A stretch of DNA of 64,000 nucleotides from Dermatemys mawii (GCA_007922305.1 ML677366.1:9975433-10039432), one strand, 5' to 3'. Counted from the first letter of the stretch, positions 35,098 through 47,770 are shown. Notes: a model not told the origin generated them from the sequence alone. Program-made: numbers and translations.

Positions 35098-35455
35098 TCC
35101 AATGGATAAGACACAGGACTGGAAGCCAGGAGACCTAGATTCTAGTCTCAGCTCTGTGAACTTGAGTAAGTCACTTCATCTCTTGTTGCCCGTTGGGCCT
35201 GGTAGTTTTCGTCAGTCTTGTTTGTTTAGATTGAAAGCTATTCAGGACAGACACTGAACAAGGTGTTTGTACAGTATCTAGAACAGGGATCAGCAACCTT
35301 TGGCACGCAACAACCTTTGGCACGTGGCCCCAAACCTTTGGCTCTGGAAAGCGGTACAGGTTTCCCCCTCGTGTGCTGTCCCAGGCCAATGCTAAAGCTT
35401 GCTGATCCCTGACCTTGAACGATGAGACCCCAATCTCATCTGGGGCCTCAAGGTG
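35098..35455 (+). repeat. MIR-like SINE, nearly full length, interrupted by a MITE
   Basis: The first part has GGACTGGAAGCCAGGAGACC, ATTCTAGTCTCAGCTCTGTG and TTGAGTAAGTCACTTCATCTC, the CORE-SINE/MIR order. It is followed by TTTAGATTGAAAGCT and TTTGTACAGTATCTAGAAC. After the inserted element the text resumes with GAACGATGAGACCCCAATCTC and CTCAAGGTGCTACCATA near 35455. This is the fullest copy of the SINE in the window. Confidence 0.8.
35284..35411. mobile_element. 128-bp hAT MITE nested in the SINE
   Basis: Perfect 13-bp terminal inverted repeats CAGGGATCAGCAA and TTGCTGATCCCTG. The flanking 8-mers ATCTAGAA (35276-35283) and ACCTTGAA (35412-35419) agree at six of eight positions. Near the left end CAACCTTTGGCACG is tandemly duplicated. 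I know this family from turtle DNA ('ggatcagcaacctttggcac'). Confidence 0.9.
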
Positions 35456-38400
35456 CTACCATATGGATAATAGTTGTTTGAGATCAGGATTCGCTATGCT
35501 CCATTTTTTTTTTTTGCCTTCTATTTACTCTTGCAGCCTTCCACACCTGCCCTGAGTAAGATCAAACCCACAATGCCAGTGCTGTGTATGCATCTATGTT
35601 TGTGTGTGTGCATTAGGTCTGAGAGTATGAGGTGGATCTGTCACTGTTTCTGTTTCTGTGTGGGTTGGGATGGGAACAATATAATGGAGACAAGAACAAT
35701 GACAATTTTTCTTGAGCATAAGGACTGCAGGAGCATACCCACAGAATACATTATATGCAGCTGAGGTTCTTTTATGATAAACGTATTCATGAAATGGGGA
35801 TAATTTTATCTTTACCTGATGAAAGTGATCAGAGAGCAAGTCTCTTTCCCAGCTGATAGCACCAGACAAGGATGGATGTGGCCATATTGTCTAAAGTACA
35901 AATCAACTTATTTCATTGGACACTGTCATACTCATCAACACAGTCATTTTCTGATGGTCTGATTTAGTTAACAGCAGTGCCCAGAGTTTCATGCCAAGGC
36001 AAAGAAAAAAACAGAGGAGATATGCCGAAATTTGGCCTCATAAACAAGCCCTGGCTCCTTCCTGTATCCTGTTTTAAATTGTAATCTACATTGTATTCAC
36101 AGTGCACATCATTATTCTTTCCTCTGGTATCTCAGGCATCTTGGCCTGATTGCATTTAAATATTTTTTAAGTCATTATTGGATCTCACCTAATTATGTTC
36201 TGTTTGGTTTGGTGGTTACCTCCTTCTCTCATTAGTCGAAGGACCTGTTTAGTCAGAGATTAATTTTATCTCTCTCATCTGAGCATTTAATTGAACTTCT
36301 GCCCTCCCCGCCACCATCCCAATAAATGGCCACAGCTCAGCATGCTGCCTCTTACTGGGAGGCCAGGATGTCCCACCACTTCTGAATCCACTGCCAGAGC
36401 TACTCCACTTGTTGAGATATTCAAAGCATGGCTGCTGCTCAGATGCACCCTCTTCTGCAGACAAAGCATGTCTTTCTGCTACCTGTGCTGTCTCTACTGT
36501 TATTTTTCTAAAACACTTCTCATCATGCCATCAATAAACCATCTTAACCAATGGCTCAAAAGGAGTCTATCTTTGAAGAATGTTAAAATAAGAATATGAT
36601 TCTTTGAGGGGCTCTTAAGGAGATTTAAGGACTTGTCTAATAACAGGTACTTAAGATGTCATACGCTGTTTTTCTGCAGCTTCCCTACTCTCTGACTCCA
36701 CTAGATGCCACTAGAATTGGCCATCTTTATTCTGTGATGGCCGAGAGCTAGACTGTGCCTACCTAACCCAGCCACATAAGGTCACAGGAAGGAATAGGAG
36801 CACCCTTTCCCCTTACATGACCTGTATTATGGCTCCCCAAAATTATACTTCTAGGAGCAATGTGCTCCCAGAAGTTTCTATTCTATACAGGCAACTCTTA
36901 TAAAAACAGTGTGAGGAGAAGACATATCCATGGCTCCACCCCTCCATATGCCAGCCAACGTGTGGCACCCTTCCTTCTCCTTTACTCGAGAGAGAGAGAG
37001 ACTACAGGCTGTCCTCTCCGCCCTGCATTTCCAGCCTCCTGACTTTATAGGCGCCCCTGTCTGTTTCCTCAGAGGTGAGCTTGTTTCTAATCAAAGCTCT
37101 CCACACAGCCTAAATCTCCCTTGTTTGCTGCTTAACTGGCTGATCGGGCCTGCCTCACCTCATTCGGTTCTCTCGGGGCCGATGTGGGGAGTACACGCCA
37201 CCACAAAACCCCAAACAGGGATCTGGAAATCAAATGGGAGATGAAGGGAACACTTATCAGGAGCCCAGCACTTCCTGTCTTCAAAGGTTAATCTTATTTC
37301 TTTTCAAGCATCAGAACGAAAACAGAACTGCAGTTTGGTTCAAGTTCTGGATTGACATTCAGCTCCTCTCTCATTCTAGCTGTGCTGCTTCACCCACCTA
37401 ACATGCCCGTGGCATTAAGTTGAAATATCACTTTGTCCTGCAGAGACAAGTTGAAAGGGGATGTGGATCATTGGGAGGATCAAACTGCACAATTAAGATC
37501 TCGGTGATTTGCACAAGTCTGATTCAAATGGGATCTCCTCCATGTGCTTCCAAGGGACAGGCTTTGCTTTATTACGTTATGCATCATCTCTGTAAACTTA
37601 CACACCAGGGCCCCTATCCTGCAGACCTGCCTCACTCTGTGCTCAGAGAGAACTCCTGTCGATATTAATGAAGCGTGCGAGCATAGGAGAAGACGCAGGA
37701 CGGAGGGATACTTCAGCAGCACTAGGGGGAAGCGCATTTGGGGATGGTTTGGGTTTTTGCAAAATCCCACCGGTTGAGTTTGGCTCGGCTTTGCTAACCC
37801 AAACGCAGCACTTCCGCTGCTAGTCAACTTTGATTAGGATTTGGGCCCCATTTGATATGAACCTTCTAATTTCCCATCTCTCAACAACAGTCTTCATTTT
37901 TCCTTCTCCAGAGATCTAACTTTACAGTGGAGCATTCCTAGGCTGTTAAATGTGAACAGCAACAAGGGAGGCATCTAGCATTCAACCCAATGCAAATATT
38001 TTTTGTGGGGGAGGGAGGGTGATTGTTTTTCTGTGGCGAGCAGAGCTAGCCCTTTGAAAAGGGGGACGATGCAGCTTTAATAATAGAAAAAAAATGAAAG
38101 AAAGAAAGGTGCCTCAGTTGTCTAGGCAGCTGATCAACAAAGGAGCAGTCGTGAGCTGTAACCTCTTGGAGCTGCAGTCTGGAACATGACACATGTCAGG
38201 CTATGATAAATGGTGCGGAGTGTGTGCAATTTCAAGCGCAATGCCCTTGAGATGCGCAGGACCCCAATCGCAAATGTTATTGTTAAATTAAACCTTAAAG
38301 GAAGGATTGGAAAGGGGAGGGGTGGGTGTGTAGACATATATAAAATAAGAAATGCACAGAAGAAAGGAAAAAGGCAAGGTGAAGAGAGAAAACTTTCTGT

Positions 38401-38546
38401 TTTTCCTTAAATTGAATTGAGAATCTCCTCAGTCAGGCTGGCTGAGATATAGAGGAACTCGGTTCAGGGTCCCCACTTCTGTGGTATTTTGTTACCTGTG
38501 ATCAGCCAAAGCAGGTTGGTTTAAGTTTGGCAACAACGGCACTGTA
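35456..38546. other. no gene seen
   Basis: Mostly unique. A (GA)n run lies at 36988-37001. The words CCCTATCCTGCAGACC and TTTGATTAGGATTTGGGCCCC near 37610 and 37830 recall palindromic reptile elements but do not pair clearly. A T10-type run occurs near 35504-35514. Confidence 0.35.
36988..37001. repeat. (GA)n microsatellite
   Basis: Seven GA units in a row. Confidence 0.85.
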
Positions 38547-39413
38547 ATGGTTTTGTTTTCCCAGCTCCAAAGCAGGGACTATGCGCCAAGTCCAGGTGTC
38601 GTTTTATCCGGATCCCCCAAGTTTCGGAGAGTTTTGATAAATGGCTCTGGGATCCACTCATCACTCGAGGGTGGCGTTGAGCACGTTTCTTTTTTCTCTT
38701 GGGGCCAAACTTTAGTGTTTAACCGCGGCACTGAGATGCGTATGACTACAAGACTGCACAGGGAGCATCACAAATCCACAATCCCACCGTGCAGAGTTAG
38801 CCCATGGGATGGGGGAAGAGTACAGCTGCAGGCGTCCAGTGCCGGTGCCCCCCTCTCCTTTGGCGGCTCAAGCACTGGGGCCAGGAGTAGTGGCAATGAA
38901 GAAATATTATTTAAGCAGGAGGCTGACACCAATAGTGCACATGGCGAAATGGTGAGTGAGGAGGGGATACAGGAACAGCCTGCTAGTAGGGAAAGCAATG
39001 TGGGTGATCGAAGAAAGGAACATGCCCATAGGCATTTCTTGCATCACCTCTCTGAGCAACCTGGTGACTCAGACTGCAGTGTCACACAGTGTGCACAGGA
39101 CAGACTCTTCCTCCCAGTGCAGCCAACTCATCGCTCTGCTCCCTCCCTGATAATCTCTCTGGGCTCTTCCCACACTTCCAGCCATATGGCATCTGTGCCA
39201 CGCCAGCCCCCTCGGAGTGTCGTGCACCCCCAGTGGCGCACTGTGATACTGCAAGTGATCCAGGCCATTTTGGAGGGAAGGTTTCTGGGCCCTTTTGACC
39301 CCAGCATTCATGTAAGTACCTGTCGTGATCTGTCCTTCCCTCTTCTGGCCTTTCTATTGCATAGCTTTTCACAGCAAAGTCTCCCTCTTCCATTTACAAT
39401 CACAAAACATTAA
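38547..39413 (+). CDS. uncharacterised 288-codon ORF, possible internal exon
   Basis: This is by far the longest open frame of the window. I recognise no domain in the translation. It is Ser/Pro/His-rich with an acidic-to-polar middle (about residues 110-160) and a short amphipathic segment near residues 232-250 (WRTVILQVIQAILEGRF) that could be helical. A good acceptor (TTTTGTTTTCCCAG, ending 38564) sits six codons after the ATG and a strong donor (CAT|GTAAGT) follows 39311. The segment between them, 38565-39311, is 747 bp, exactly 249 codons and in frame throughout, as for a phase 0-0 exon. Another donor-like GTGAGT lies near 38953. It may be a real exon, a decayed domesticated sequence, or chance in a GC-richer stretch, where the opposite strand also has open frames of 80-103 codons. 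The ATG itself may not be the start. Confidence 0.3.
   Translation: MVLFSQLQSRDYAPSPGVVLSGSPKFRRVLINGSGIHSSLEGGVEHVSFFSWGQTLVFNRGTEMRMTTRLHREHHKSTIPPCRVSPWDGGRVQLQASSAGAPLSFGGSSTGARSSGNEEILFKQEADTNSAHGEMVSEEGIQEQPASRESNVGDRRKEHAHRHFLHHLSEQPGDSDCSVTQCAQDRLFLPVQPTHRSAPSLIISLGSSHTSSHMASVPRQPPRSVVHPQWRTVILQVIQAILEGRFLGPFDPSIHVSTCRDLSFPLLAFLLHSFSQQSLPLPFTITKH
38551..38566 (+). other. candidate splice acceptor
   Basis: A run of T/C ending in CAG immediately before CTCCAA. The match to the vertebrate 3' splice consensus is good by eye. It precedes the open segment 38565-39311. Confidence 0.35.
39309..39317 (+). other. candidate splice donor
   Basis: CAT|GTAAGT matches the last six positions of the vertebrate 5' splice consensus exactly. 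It would end the open segment after a full codon. Confidence 0.35.
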
Positions 39414-39674
39414 GATCCTGGCTCAGATTGCTCAAAAATCTTCCCTCTCCCTTCCCCAACCCCCCGCCTGCACCTCACTTAAGTGTAATTATCATAAGCA
39501 ATACAGGAAACGTCAGGTGGAATGGAATTATGCAGAGGAGGAGAAAGAACGTTGAAAGGGGTGAGATGCGAGGGCTGGAAATTGTTCACAGGGAAATGCT
39601 TGCATGACCAGCATAACAGAAGAAAAGGAAGACAGAAATGAGCAATACCAAACATTGGCTAGAGAGGGAGATGG
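39414..39674. other. no gene seen
   Basis: Unique sequence between the long open frame and the fifth MITE. Confidence 0.35.
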
Positions 39675-39682
39675 GAAAAGAC

Positions 39683-39801
39683 TAGGGTGACCAGATGTCC
39701 CGATTTAGTCTCAATATATGGGGCTTTTTCTTATATAGGCTCCTATTTCCCACACCACACCCCCCGTCCCAATTTTTCACACTTGCTGTCTGGTCACCCT
39801 A
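39683..39801 (+). mobile_element. hAT MITE, TAGGGTGACCAGA family, copy 5
   Basis: Perfect 13-base termini TAGGGTGACCAGA and TCTGGTCACCCTA, 119 bp. The target duplications GAAAAGAC (39675-39682) and GACAAGAC (39802-39809) differ at one position. A small internal deletion removes part of the TTTATAGGGACAGTCC segment. Confidence 0.93.
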
Positions 39802-39809
39802 GACAAGAC

Positions 39810-42800
39810 TTTAAGCCATAAAGCAAAAATACACAAAGAAACGTCAAGTCTAACAAAGAACAGCACCACCAGGGGTTAATTTAGGGGATCGGTTCTCAAG
39901 CTGCAGGTCAAGACCCCAAAGTGGATCGTGATCCTGTTTTAATGAAGTTTCCAGGGCTGGCATTAGACTCGCTGAGGCCAGAGGCCAAAACCGATGCCCG
40001 AGCCTCACTGACCGGAGTAAATGTGAAGCCCAAGCCCCACTGCATGGGGCTGAAGCTGAAGCCTGAGCCACACTGCCTGGGGTCAAAGCCTGAGGGCTTG
40101 GACTACTGCAATGTCCAGAAACCATCAGTGCACTCTAGCATGGACTAGCTATATCCCAGCTTTTCCCTGGCCTACCAGGAATGCCTAGAACTTGGAAGAA
40201 TAGGTGGCAATGTGGACCCAATGCTGAAATTGTTACAGGAGTGCTCTATGTCTGAAAGTATGTAAATAGTTAATAAATAAGGAGCCAGGAGATGGCATCC
40301 AAATTATATAGCATACTTCTTGGGTTTTACAAGAGCAATAAAACGTGTGTTCTGCACTGCAAACAGCTTCTTCTGTGCAGCTCTTTGCATAGAGCTCTGT
40401 CCTAAACCTATCAGACCATTCGGACCTCTGCTCCTCTGGAAGTGAGTAGGCCAGCCTAGCTGTATAAAACTCAGCAGTAGTACTTTGTTGATTTATTAAA
40501 CATGGATTAATCAAATCCCTCACAGAGTTAGGCTTGCCCAGGTAGTCACAAAGGAGAAGAATTGTCTTAGGATATTCATTTTGGGCTGAGGCCAATGTGA
40601 GCTGAGGTCTTTTGGAAATCTAGCCCCTGAAGGATAGACTGATATACAACATATTGTATTGTTTAAGAGCAAAAACTTCAGGTGATGAATACAGGCAAAA
40701 GAAACCCCGTGTTGAATGCAGTGTTGTGTCAGATGGTAGTGGTGGAATGTCAGTGGTATTCACAATGCAAAAGAGTCTGGAAAGTCTATGGCTGCTCTCA
40801 GTTTCTGATCTGTCCTTTTCCTCTGACATCTTCCCTCCATCTTTTCTAGAATATTTTCCCCCAATGGCTCCCTTTCTTTCTCTCTCTCCTTTTCTGGAGT
40901 TCTCAACAAATGTGAAATCCAGGACACAGCACCTGCAGTCCTTGGAAGAAGTAGCTTCTTCATCATTTAAACTACAGCTTGGGGGACCAGTGTTATTTCT
41001 TATCATTTTAAAGCCCCGAAGCAATGGAAACAGTTTAAACGCTGCTAGTTCTGAACTGTACGTCTGTAATCCAGAAAACATTTTAAAACTACCCCAAAGA
41101 CCCACAAGGACCTGGAATTAAACCTAACCTAGAAAAAAATGATATTGTTTGTAGCTCAGTTTGGATTAAAAGAGTAGAGGAGGTTCATTAGGAGTGTTGT
41201 TTCAGGGTTGGGAGGCAAAGCTTGTAGGAGCAAAAGAAAACAGCTTTACTCCAACTTTCTAGTTGAATGTCTTCTCCACTGCTCATTTCCCTCCTCACAG
41301 CAAAATGACTGTCCCCCAGAACTCCAGCACTCATTTAGTTTCCATCCACATCCTAACCAGCTGAAGCTGTATTAATACAGGACCATTTCAGCAAGCAAGG
41401 AACATTAACAGGTTCTGGGAACACAGAAGGGGAAAACTAGCCTCAGAGAACACTGAAGCTGGAAGACAAACTTATGCTGAAGTAGGGAGGACTTGATACC
41501 TTGGTGAGGAAATGAGTGATGATAAGGAAGAAAGGGATAGTATGAGAAGAGTGGGGGCTAGTTATTCCCAGAGGCTGGCTTTTCCTCTGTATGATTCCCA
41601 TGTATTTTAGTTATGTTATGAGAGCGATGCTCAGTGATTTTCTGAATGGAGTTCCATGTATTACTGAAGGAGATTTATGGCATTGTGGTTAACTAGCACC
41701 TGTGTAACCTCAGCTTCTTCAAATTATACCTATATAGACACCTCTGAACCACCTGTTGTCTTCTGTGTCTTTGCTAGATCCCAAGCAATTACACCCTTGC
41801 TAACAATTCTATATATGATGATGAAGAAGAAAGAAAGAATAAGAACCCAGTTGCTGTTTCTTAGCTGTATTGGTTCTGAAGAGATGAGCGTCATCAACAG
41901 TCCTAGTAAGTTACTTTGGTCACTGAAGTTGGCAAATGTGGTTGAACATACATAGAGTATCTGCTGAGTAGGAGGGAGCCATTGTAACATAATTATATCC
42001 AGAATGGAATTGCACTTTAAAGCCATGCACATGACGTCTATTGCTACAGCAACTGAGTGCACAGTAAATAGACACTGAGAAGACCATTCATGAGAGGCAG
42101 ACCAGCTACAGCTTCAGGACTGGTCAGAGGTCTATGAAGGACACCTGAGTCCATCTCTCCTAGCCAATCAGAATGATTTTGGGGATGGGCTATAGAAGGG
42201 AGCTATATAGTGTGAGCAGGAGGGGCAGGAGAATGAGAGGAACCTCTCCAGCCTGGAGGGAAGAGAACAACCCAGCTTGGGGTGGGGAAAGCTTGACTTA
42301 AATCTGTAAATAATGGAGAAACAAAAGTAGAAGCCCAGGGAGAAATCATACTCCTCTCCTTCTGCTTTGCCAGGCACTGTTGGAAGCTTTTCTGCTCTTC
42401 TGCTAAACATTGCATCATTCCCACTAAGAGCAATTGTCTCCCAATGGGAAAAGACTAGGAAACTTACTTTGGTTTATCTGTGCAATGTGGAGATAACAGT
42501 GCAGAATTGGTCAGAAAAGCAAAGATGAAACTATCTAAATTCGATTATGGGTGCATTTATTTTTACTTAGGGAAGGTTCTGAACTGATTTCCCCTTTAAC
42601 TTGCTACGCACGCAAAAAATGTTGAGAATTGAACACTTATGTTAATAAGAAAAAGAAATCCATGAAATTCTTGAAAAATAATTGGACTGAAACATTTCAA
42701 GTAAGATTAGCTTTAAATCTTCTTAAGTACCAACAGAGGCTCTTGCAACAAAAAGTTATTTCATCAGATTGACACTTCATATGCAATACTCAATCTGCTG

Positions 42801-44711
42801 ACGTAATTCAATAATCTTTGGTTATAAGGGGCTGTTTTTCCTGGATATGTATTGACTGTACATTTGGTTTGGAATTAGAATTCAACAATCAGTAAAAAAT
42901 AGAGAATATTAAGTGTTCCTCCAAACCCCATTCAAACCATATTCAAATGAGTTAAAGGGAGGTCAAGTCACTAGGCCCAAAATACAATCTGTTCTTTCCC
43001 CCATTATGGCACCCAGACAAGAAAATGACAATCTTAACTTTAGCTAACTTTGTTCTGGACAGAAATTATTTTCCCTCTCAAAGTAAGGGCTTGCTTACAT
43101 GGAGCAGCAGTTTGGTCTATGGGGGTATGAACTGTATATGTATTGTGCTCTTATTGCCCTGTTGTTAGTGCTAACTAAAAGTGCCAGGACTACTTCAATG
43201 CCAACTTGGTGCATCTTAGTCCTCACCAACAAAGTCCACACAGGGCAACGTGAGTGCAATATTTTAGAGCATGCTACAATTCACATCCCTGTAGATTGGA
43301 CCATGATGCCATGTAGACAATCTGGTTGAACTAATCAGAGAAAATAGCGATAAATGTAGCCCTTCCTCCTGTTTGTAAATCATCCATGTACAGACTTTGA
43401 ATTTTATGACTTTACACAGAAATATTTCTGCAGACCAGTTGTTCGGGAACTGTTTGTATATGTGACTGACTGTTCATGGTGCCTGATTAGTCCCCTAAAT
43501 CACAAATAGTCTAAGACATAGTCAAAGGAACGTCCCATATCAGTACCAATTATTCCCTCTCTGTATCAGTTCCACTATGCTGGCAGAACTGATGGCTCCA
43601 CTCCTTCCCCAACACAATATGGAAGGAAGAATAAGGTGGTACCTTTGACTCATTACTTCCAGTACAAGGGACAATTCCTGTTCACAATTAGCAAGAAAGT
43701 ATTTTATTACCTGTGAGATATTTCATTTCAAGTGCATAGCGATTGACTAGATAAAATCTCTCATGGATGGATCATGGTGGTCAGTTGTTTCTTTTTGTTC
43801 TTTAGTTTTTTCCCCAACAAACAAAAACTTTTCCCCCCCGTGCATTGGTGTTTTAGACAAAAAAAATCCCCTTCTGCCAACTTTCCCTTCTGAGTCTGGG
43901 AACCTCTGTTGTCTTTTCTCCAGTAATAAATGATAATAATTAAAGGCAAATACACAATAATTAGTCACACTAGGTTTATCCATCTGGCATACCTGTATCA
44001 CATCACTGTGTCTTTGAAACAGATGACAAGCACCATATTGCACAACATCCTGCTAATGGGACTGAGCGGAGAATGGAAAGGCAAAGGGGTTATAACAAAA
44101 AAAAGGTCAGCAAGAGGGAATAAGAACATCATACACATTAAAAAAAAAAAGAATGGTAACTGACCATTGAGTTATATATCACCCGTCAGCAGATGTGCTT
44201 CTCATTGGGGCTCTTGAGAGTATGGAAATATACAGTATTCAGCAGAGATACTGGTCCCTGAACTGATAGTCACTTCCTGGAGGATTTTAGTTATGAGTTC
44301 AGAAGTATGTGGGGTAGCTAGATATTTTGGTATCAGATATTATAATAAATTCATACTGGATCTTTGGTTACTTGCAATGTTTGGGATCCACTCAGAGCAC
44401 AGTGTCTTCAACTATCTTCAATGACAGTTTTTTCTTCTCCCTCAAAGGAATCAAAACTGCCTCCTATGTCCTAACTCACATGTATTCAGGTGTCTCCTAT
44501 TGAACTTCCACTTTTCAGAGAATAATAAGTAAGAGGTAGGCAGAGTACTTGATGTCAAGCATTTTTTAAGCAGCCTTCTCAGTGTTCCTTGGGATTTGTG
44601 GGTGAAATGCTAATACTGGAAAGGTGGAAGGGTGTGGGCTAATACTGCAAAGAGTTTATAACAAAATGTACTTCATTTTTTTGAAGTGACAACATTTGAG
44701 AGATGGAAATT
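39810..44711. other. no gene seen
   Basis: Long unique stretch. Opposing open frames of 155 (plus, 40654-41121) and 161 codons (minus, 40620-41105) overlap almost completely, but neither resembles a known protein. There is a poly-A run at about 44140-44151. Confidence 0.4.
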
Positions 44712-44905
44712 TAATAATAATTCTTAGCTCATAAGTAGATCTCAAAGCACTTTACAAAGAAGGGTCACTATCATTGTTGTCCTTTTACAAATTGGAGGCA
44801 GAGATGAAGTGACTTGCCCAAGGTCATCCAGCAGGCCAGTGGCAGAGGTGGGAATAAAACCAGGTCTCCCAAGTTCCAGTCCAATGCTCTATCCACTATG
44901 AATAT
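44712..44905 (-). repeat. MIR-like SINE, head to core
   Basis: TAATAATAATTCTTAGCTC, CAAAGCACTTTACAAAG, CCTTTTACAAATTGGAGGCAG, GTGACTTGCCCAAGGTCATCC, GCAGAGGTGGGAATAAAACC and TCCAATGCTCTATCCACTATG appear in the order of a MIR-type CORE-SINE in reverse. It is one of the best-preserved copies here. Confidence 0.8.
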
Positions 44906-45019
44906 TCAGAGAGTGAATTTCAAAGTCACATGCATTCTGATTTTCAGGTTAGCCTCCCCCAGAAGTGCTTCCTCACTCATCCAAGCAAGACGCAAAAACC
45001 AATCCCCGTTGATAGCTGA

Positions 45020-45135
45020 TTTATTATTACATTTTTCATTGTGGTGCTTAAGAGCCCCAGTCATCACTGGGCTAGGTCCTGCACAAATGCAGAACAAAAG
45101 GCGGTCTCTGCCTCAAAGAGCTTACAACTGAAGTA
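45020..45135 (-). repeat. MIR-like SINE 3' part
   Basis: TTTATTATTACATTTTTC, GAGCCCCAGTCATCACTGGG and GGTCTCTGCCTCAAAGAGC are the reverse complement of the recurrent 3' module. Confidence 0.65.
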
Positions 45136-47640
45136 TCAGAAAACGACAGGTTAATTTTGTCTAACTACAACTAACCCATTTCTTTACTATTGCATAGCTG
45201 AAATCTGTTCGCAAGTTAGAAAGTTTGCAAAATATGCATTAGATATTCTAGTGAGCTAAATATCCAGAATGCTGGCAATTCACATCCACTTTACCCTGAC
45301 TTAGTGTGAATGCAAATGATGACCCTAGGTGCAAGGAAGAATCAAGCCTGACAAACACAAAGTAGATTAACATATTTCTATTTTGTTTCCTTTTTACAAG
45401 AATCTTTACCTGCTCAGTTTATAGGGAAATTCCTTATTTTGTTCTCCATAGTGAAAAAAATTGTCTGTAGATGCTGAACCAAGTAGTGTTGCAGGCAACA
45501 GTTGAAGTGTGTTTGAAGTGAATCTTGGCAGATGGTATATACTTTGTTAGATATCCAGGCTAAAGGAAAAAAACCTGAGTGTTAGCAAGCTTACCTGCTC
45601 TTAAATACAATGTTGTGTGTTTTTTTTTCCCCTGTGACATCCAGGATTCCATGAAAGGAATTACTATTAATTAATTACTATTATCACTATTTCTTTGTTT
45701 ACTTGCAGTGCCAACAATGGGCCAGGCGCTGTCAAAGCACATAGGAAGACAGCAAAATAATCAAAAATCTATTCTGAAATTCTGCACCAGCAAGACAAGG
45801 GCTGTGGTTGCTACTTGAAAGGCAAAAGAAAATCCAACATTTCGTGTCACGTATTGAAGTCTAAATTAAGACCATATTGACATATATATTAATCGTGTGT
45901 GGTTGGAAAAGAAATTCTTCACTTCTCCAAGAAAGCATAACTAATAGTCATGTTATGGGATGGATGCTTTGCTCCACCCCAGAAGCCACTGCATTTCAGT
46001 GATGGGTGTGAGATCCCCATTGCATATATGGCACAGTATCTAGTGTCCATTCCTGCTCCCCCGATATCCACAAATGTTTTGCCATTGAATTAAACTGGAT
46101 TAAAATACATTTGTAAAGAAATTGTGGATCCTTTAAGACTGATAGTCACCATATAAATCTAAGCTATGAATTAGTTATTAATTAACGCTGGGTAAATTAA
46201 TTGGGAACAGATTTTTTTAAAAAAAATATCATGTAACATGTTTTCTGTACAAAGAGAGTCTTTTTGTCTTGTTTATTTCTTTCTTCTCCTGGACAGTCCC
46301 CAGTGATAACTTTCATGGCTCTTATTGAAGCTGCTCATTGTTCTGTTGATACATAATTAAAGCGCACTTTCATATGAAATTTAAAAACTGAAATACACTA
46401 ATCTTTATTGTAATTACTGTACAAGAGCTGTGCTGTCTATATGCTACACCATACGCTGTCATCTCCCTTCCCTGAAGGAAATAGCTACTCATTCTCTCCT
46501 GGATAAGCTTCTAATCTACTCAAGTGATACATTTGCCCTTTAACCTTTGGACAATAATATTAGCTTGTTGTGCCAGCATCTTTCATGAAAAAAGAGAGAT
46601 GTTAGGGAAGCCCAGGTTGCCTGTTGTTTTTGTCCACTCAGAACTGGAGGTTGTTGTACTGAACTTCCAGGTCAGACCCACCTTGGGTGAATCCTCAGGA
46701 CATTTGTAGCTTATAAATATTGTTTCAATTAAATGTTCTGACTATTGTAAGAAAACCGTCTTGCAAAGTAACTGAAACGTAAGCATCTGCATAGACTCCA
46801 CATGGAAGGCTAACCATAAAATCAGATAAAAACACAACTATGCGACATCATTTTGTGTACTTTGTTTTAATCACTTTCCTGGAATCCCAAAGTTATAAAC
46901 ACATCAAAGTCTTGCTGCTTTATGGGAGCTTTTCTTTTCATGCATTGCAATTCACCTTCCAGGAGGTGGTCTTCAAAGAAATAAAATTCTTCTTACAAAA
47001 CTAGTACTAGCAAACTAAAGGCATCATGAGTTTCCATCAAAGGAAAGAGCCAAGGTTTAAGTTGACTTTGGTCACCCTGGAAACTTTTTGTAAGAGTCAA
47101 AGTGACTGATAAACTAGTCAAAACAAATAAACAAAAATAGTTAATGCATAATACACAATTCGTATGAATACGACTTTCATGACAATTTACTTCACAGAGG
47201 AGAAGATGTAGAATAGATGTGGTTCTGATCTGGAACCCAGCTAACCCTAGCCTACTCCATAAACTTTCCTAAGATTCAGATATGGCTCCTCAACTCAGTT
47301 GAACTCAAACATGCCAAAATTTGGATCCAACTTCCTGGCTGTGGCCAATCTTCAGGCTGACTCAGGCTACATTTCAGTTGTATGTCATCTACGGTAGATA
47401 TAGGATCTTGTTTAAATGAATATTGTGCAATTCCCTTTCACGTAGGGACATAACATTTAACACACTTTTTCAGACTGGTTGATTAAAGTACAAGGAAGTC
47501 CAATGACCCATAAATCTCTATGAGGCCTACAGCACATATTATAATCCAGGACCTTTCCAGAAATTATCTAGCCCATCTTTTTGCCAAGTAATTTGGCAAT
47601 TTTATGTAATTGATAACTCACTTTTTCTTTGTAGATCTTA
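45136..47640. other. no gene seen; SINE scrap and AT-rich block
   Basis: At 45680-45755 a short MIR-like 3' scrap is visible (GGGCCAGGCGCTGTCAAAGCAC). The block 46190-46460 is AT-rich with several TAAT cores (for example TACATAATTAAAGCGC) and could be a conserved element. The rest is unique. Confidence 0.35.
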
Positions 47641-47770
47641 TTGTATTCTTCTGGGTGTCCCACAGGGCTGCATTCTGGCCCTCATCCTTATGAGTGTCTG
47701 AACTGGTTTCACTTTTTCAACCAGCATGAGGAGTGAAATTATCATTGCTACAATACATCAATATCACTCA
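47641..47770 (+). repeat. possible LINE reverse-transcriptase scrap
   Basis: GGTGTCCCACAGGGCTGCATTCTGG encodes GVPQGCIL, the conserved RT motif of non-LTR elements (L2/CR1 type). The following sequence is too decayed to place further. Confidence 0.4.
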
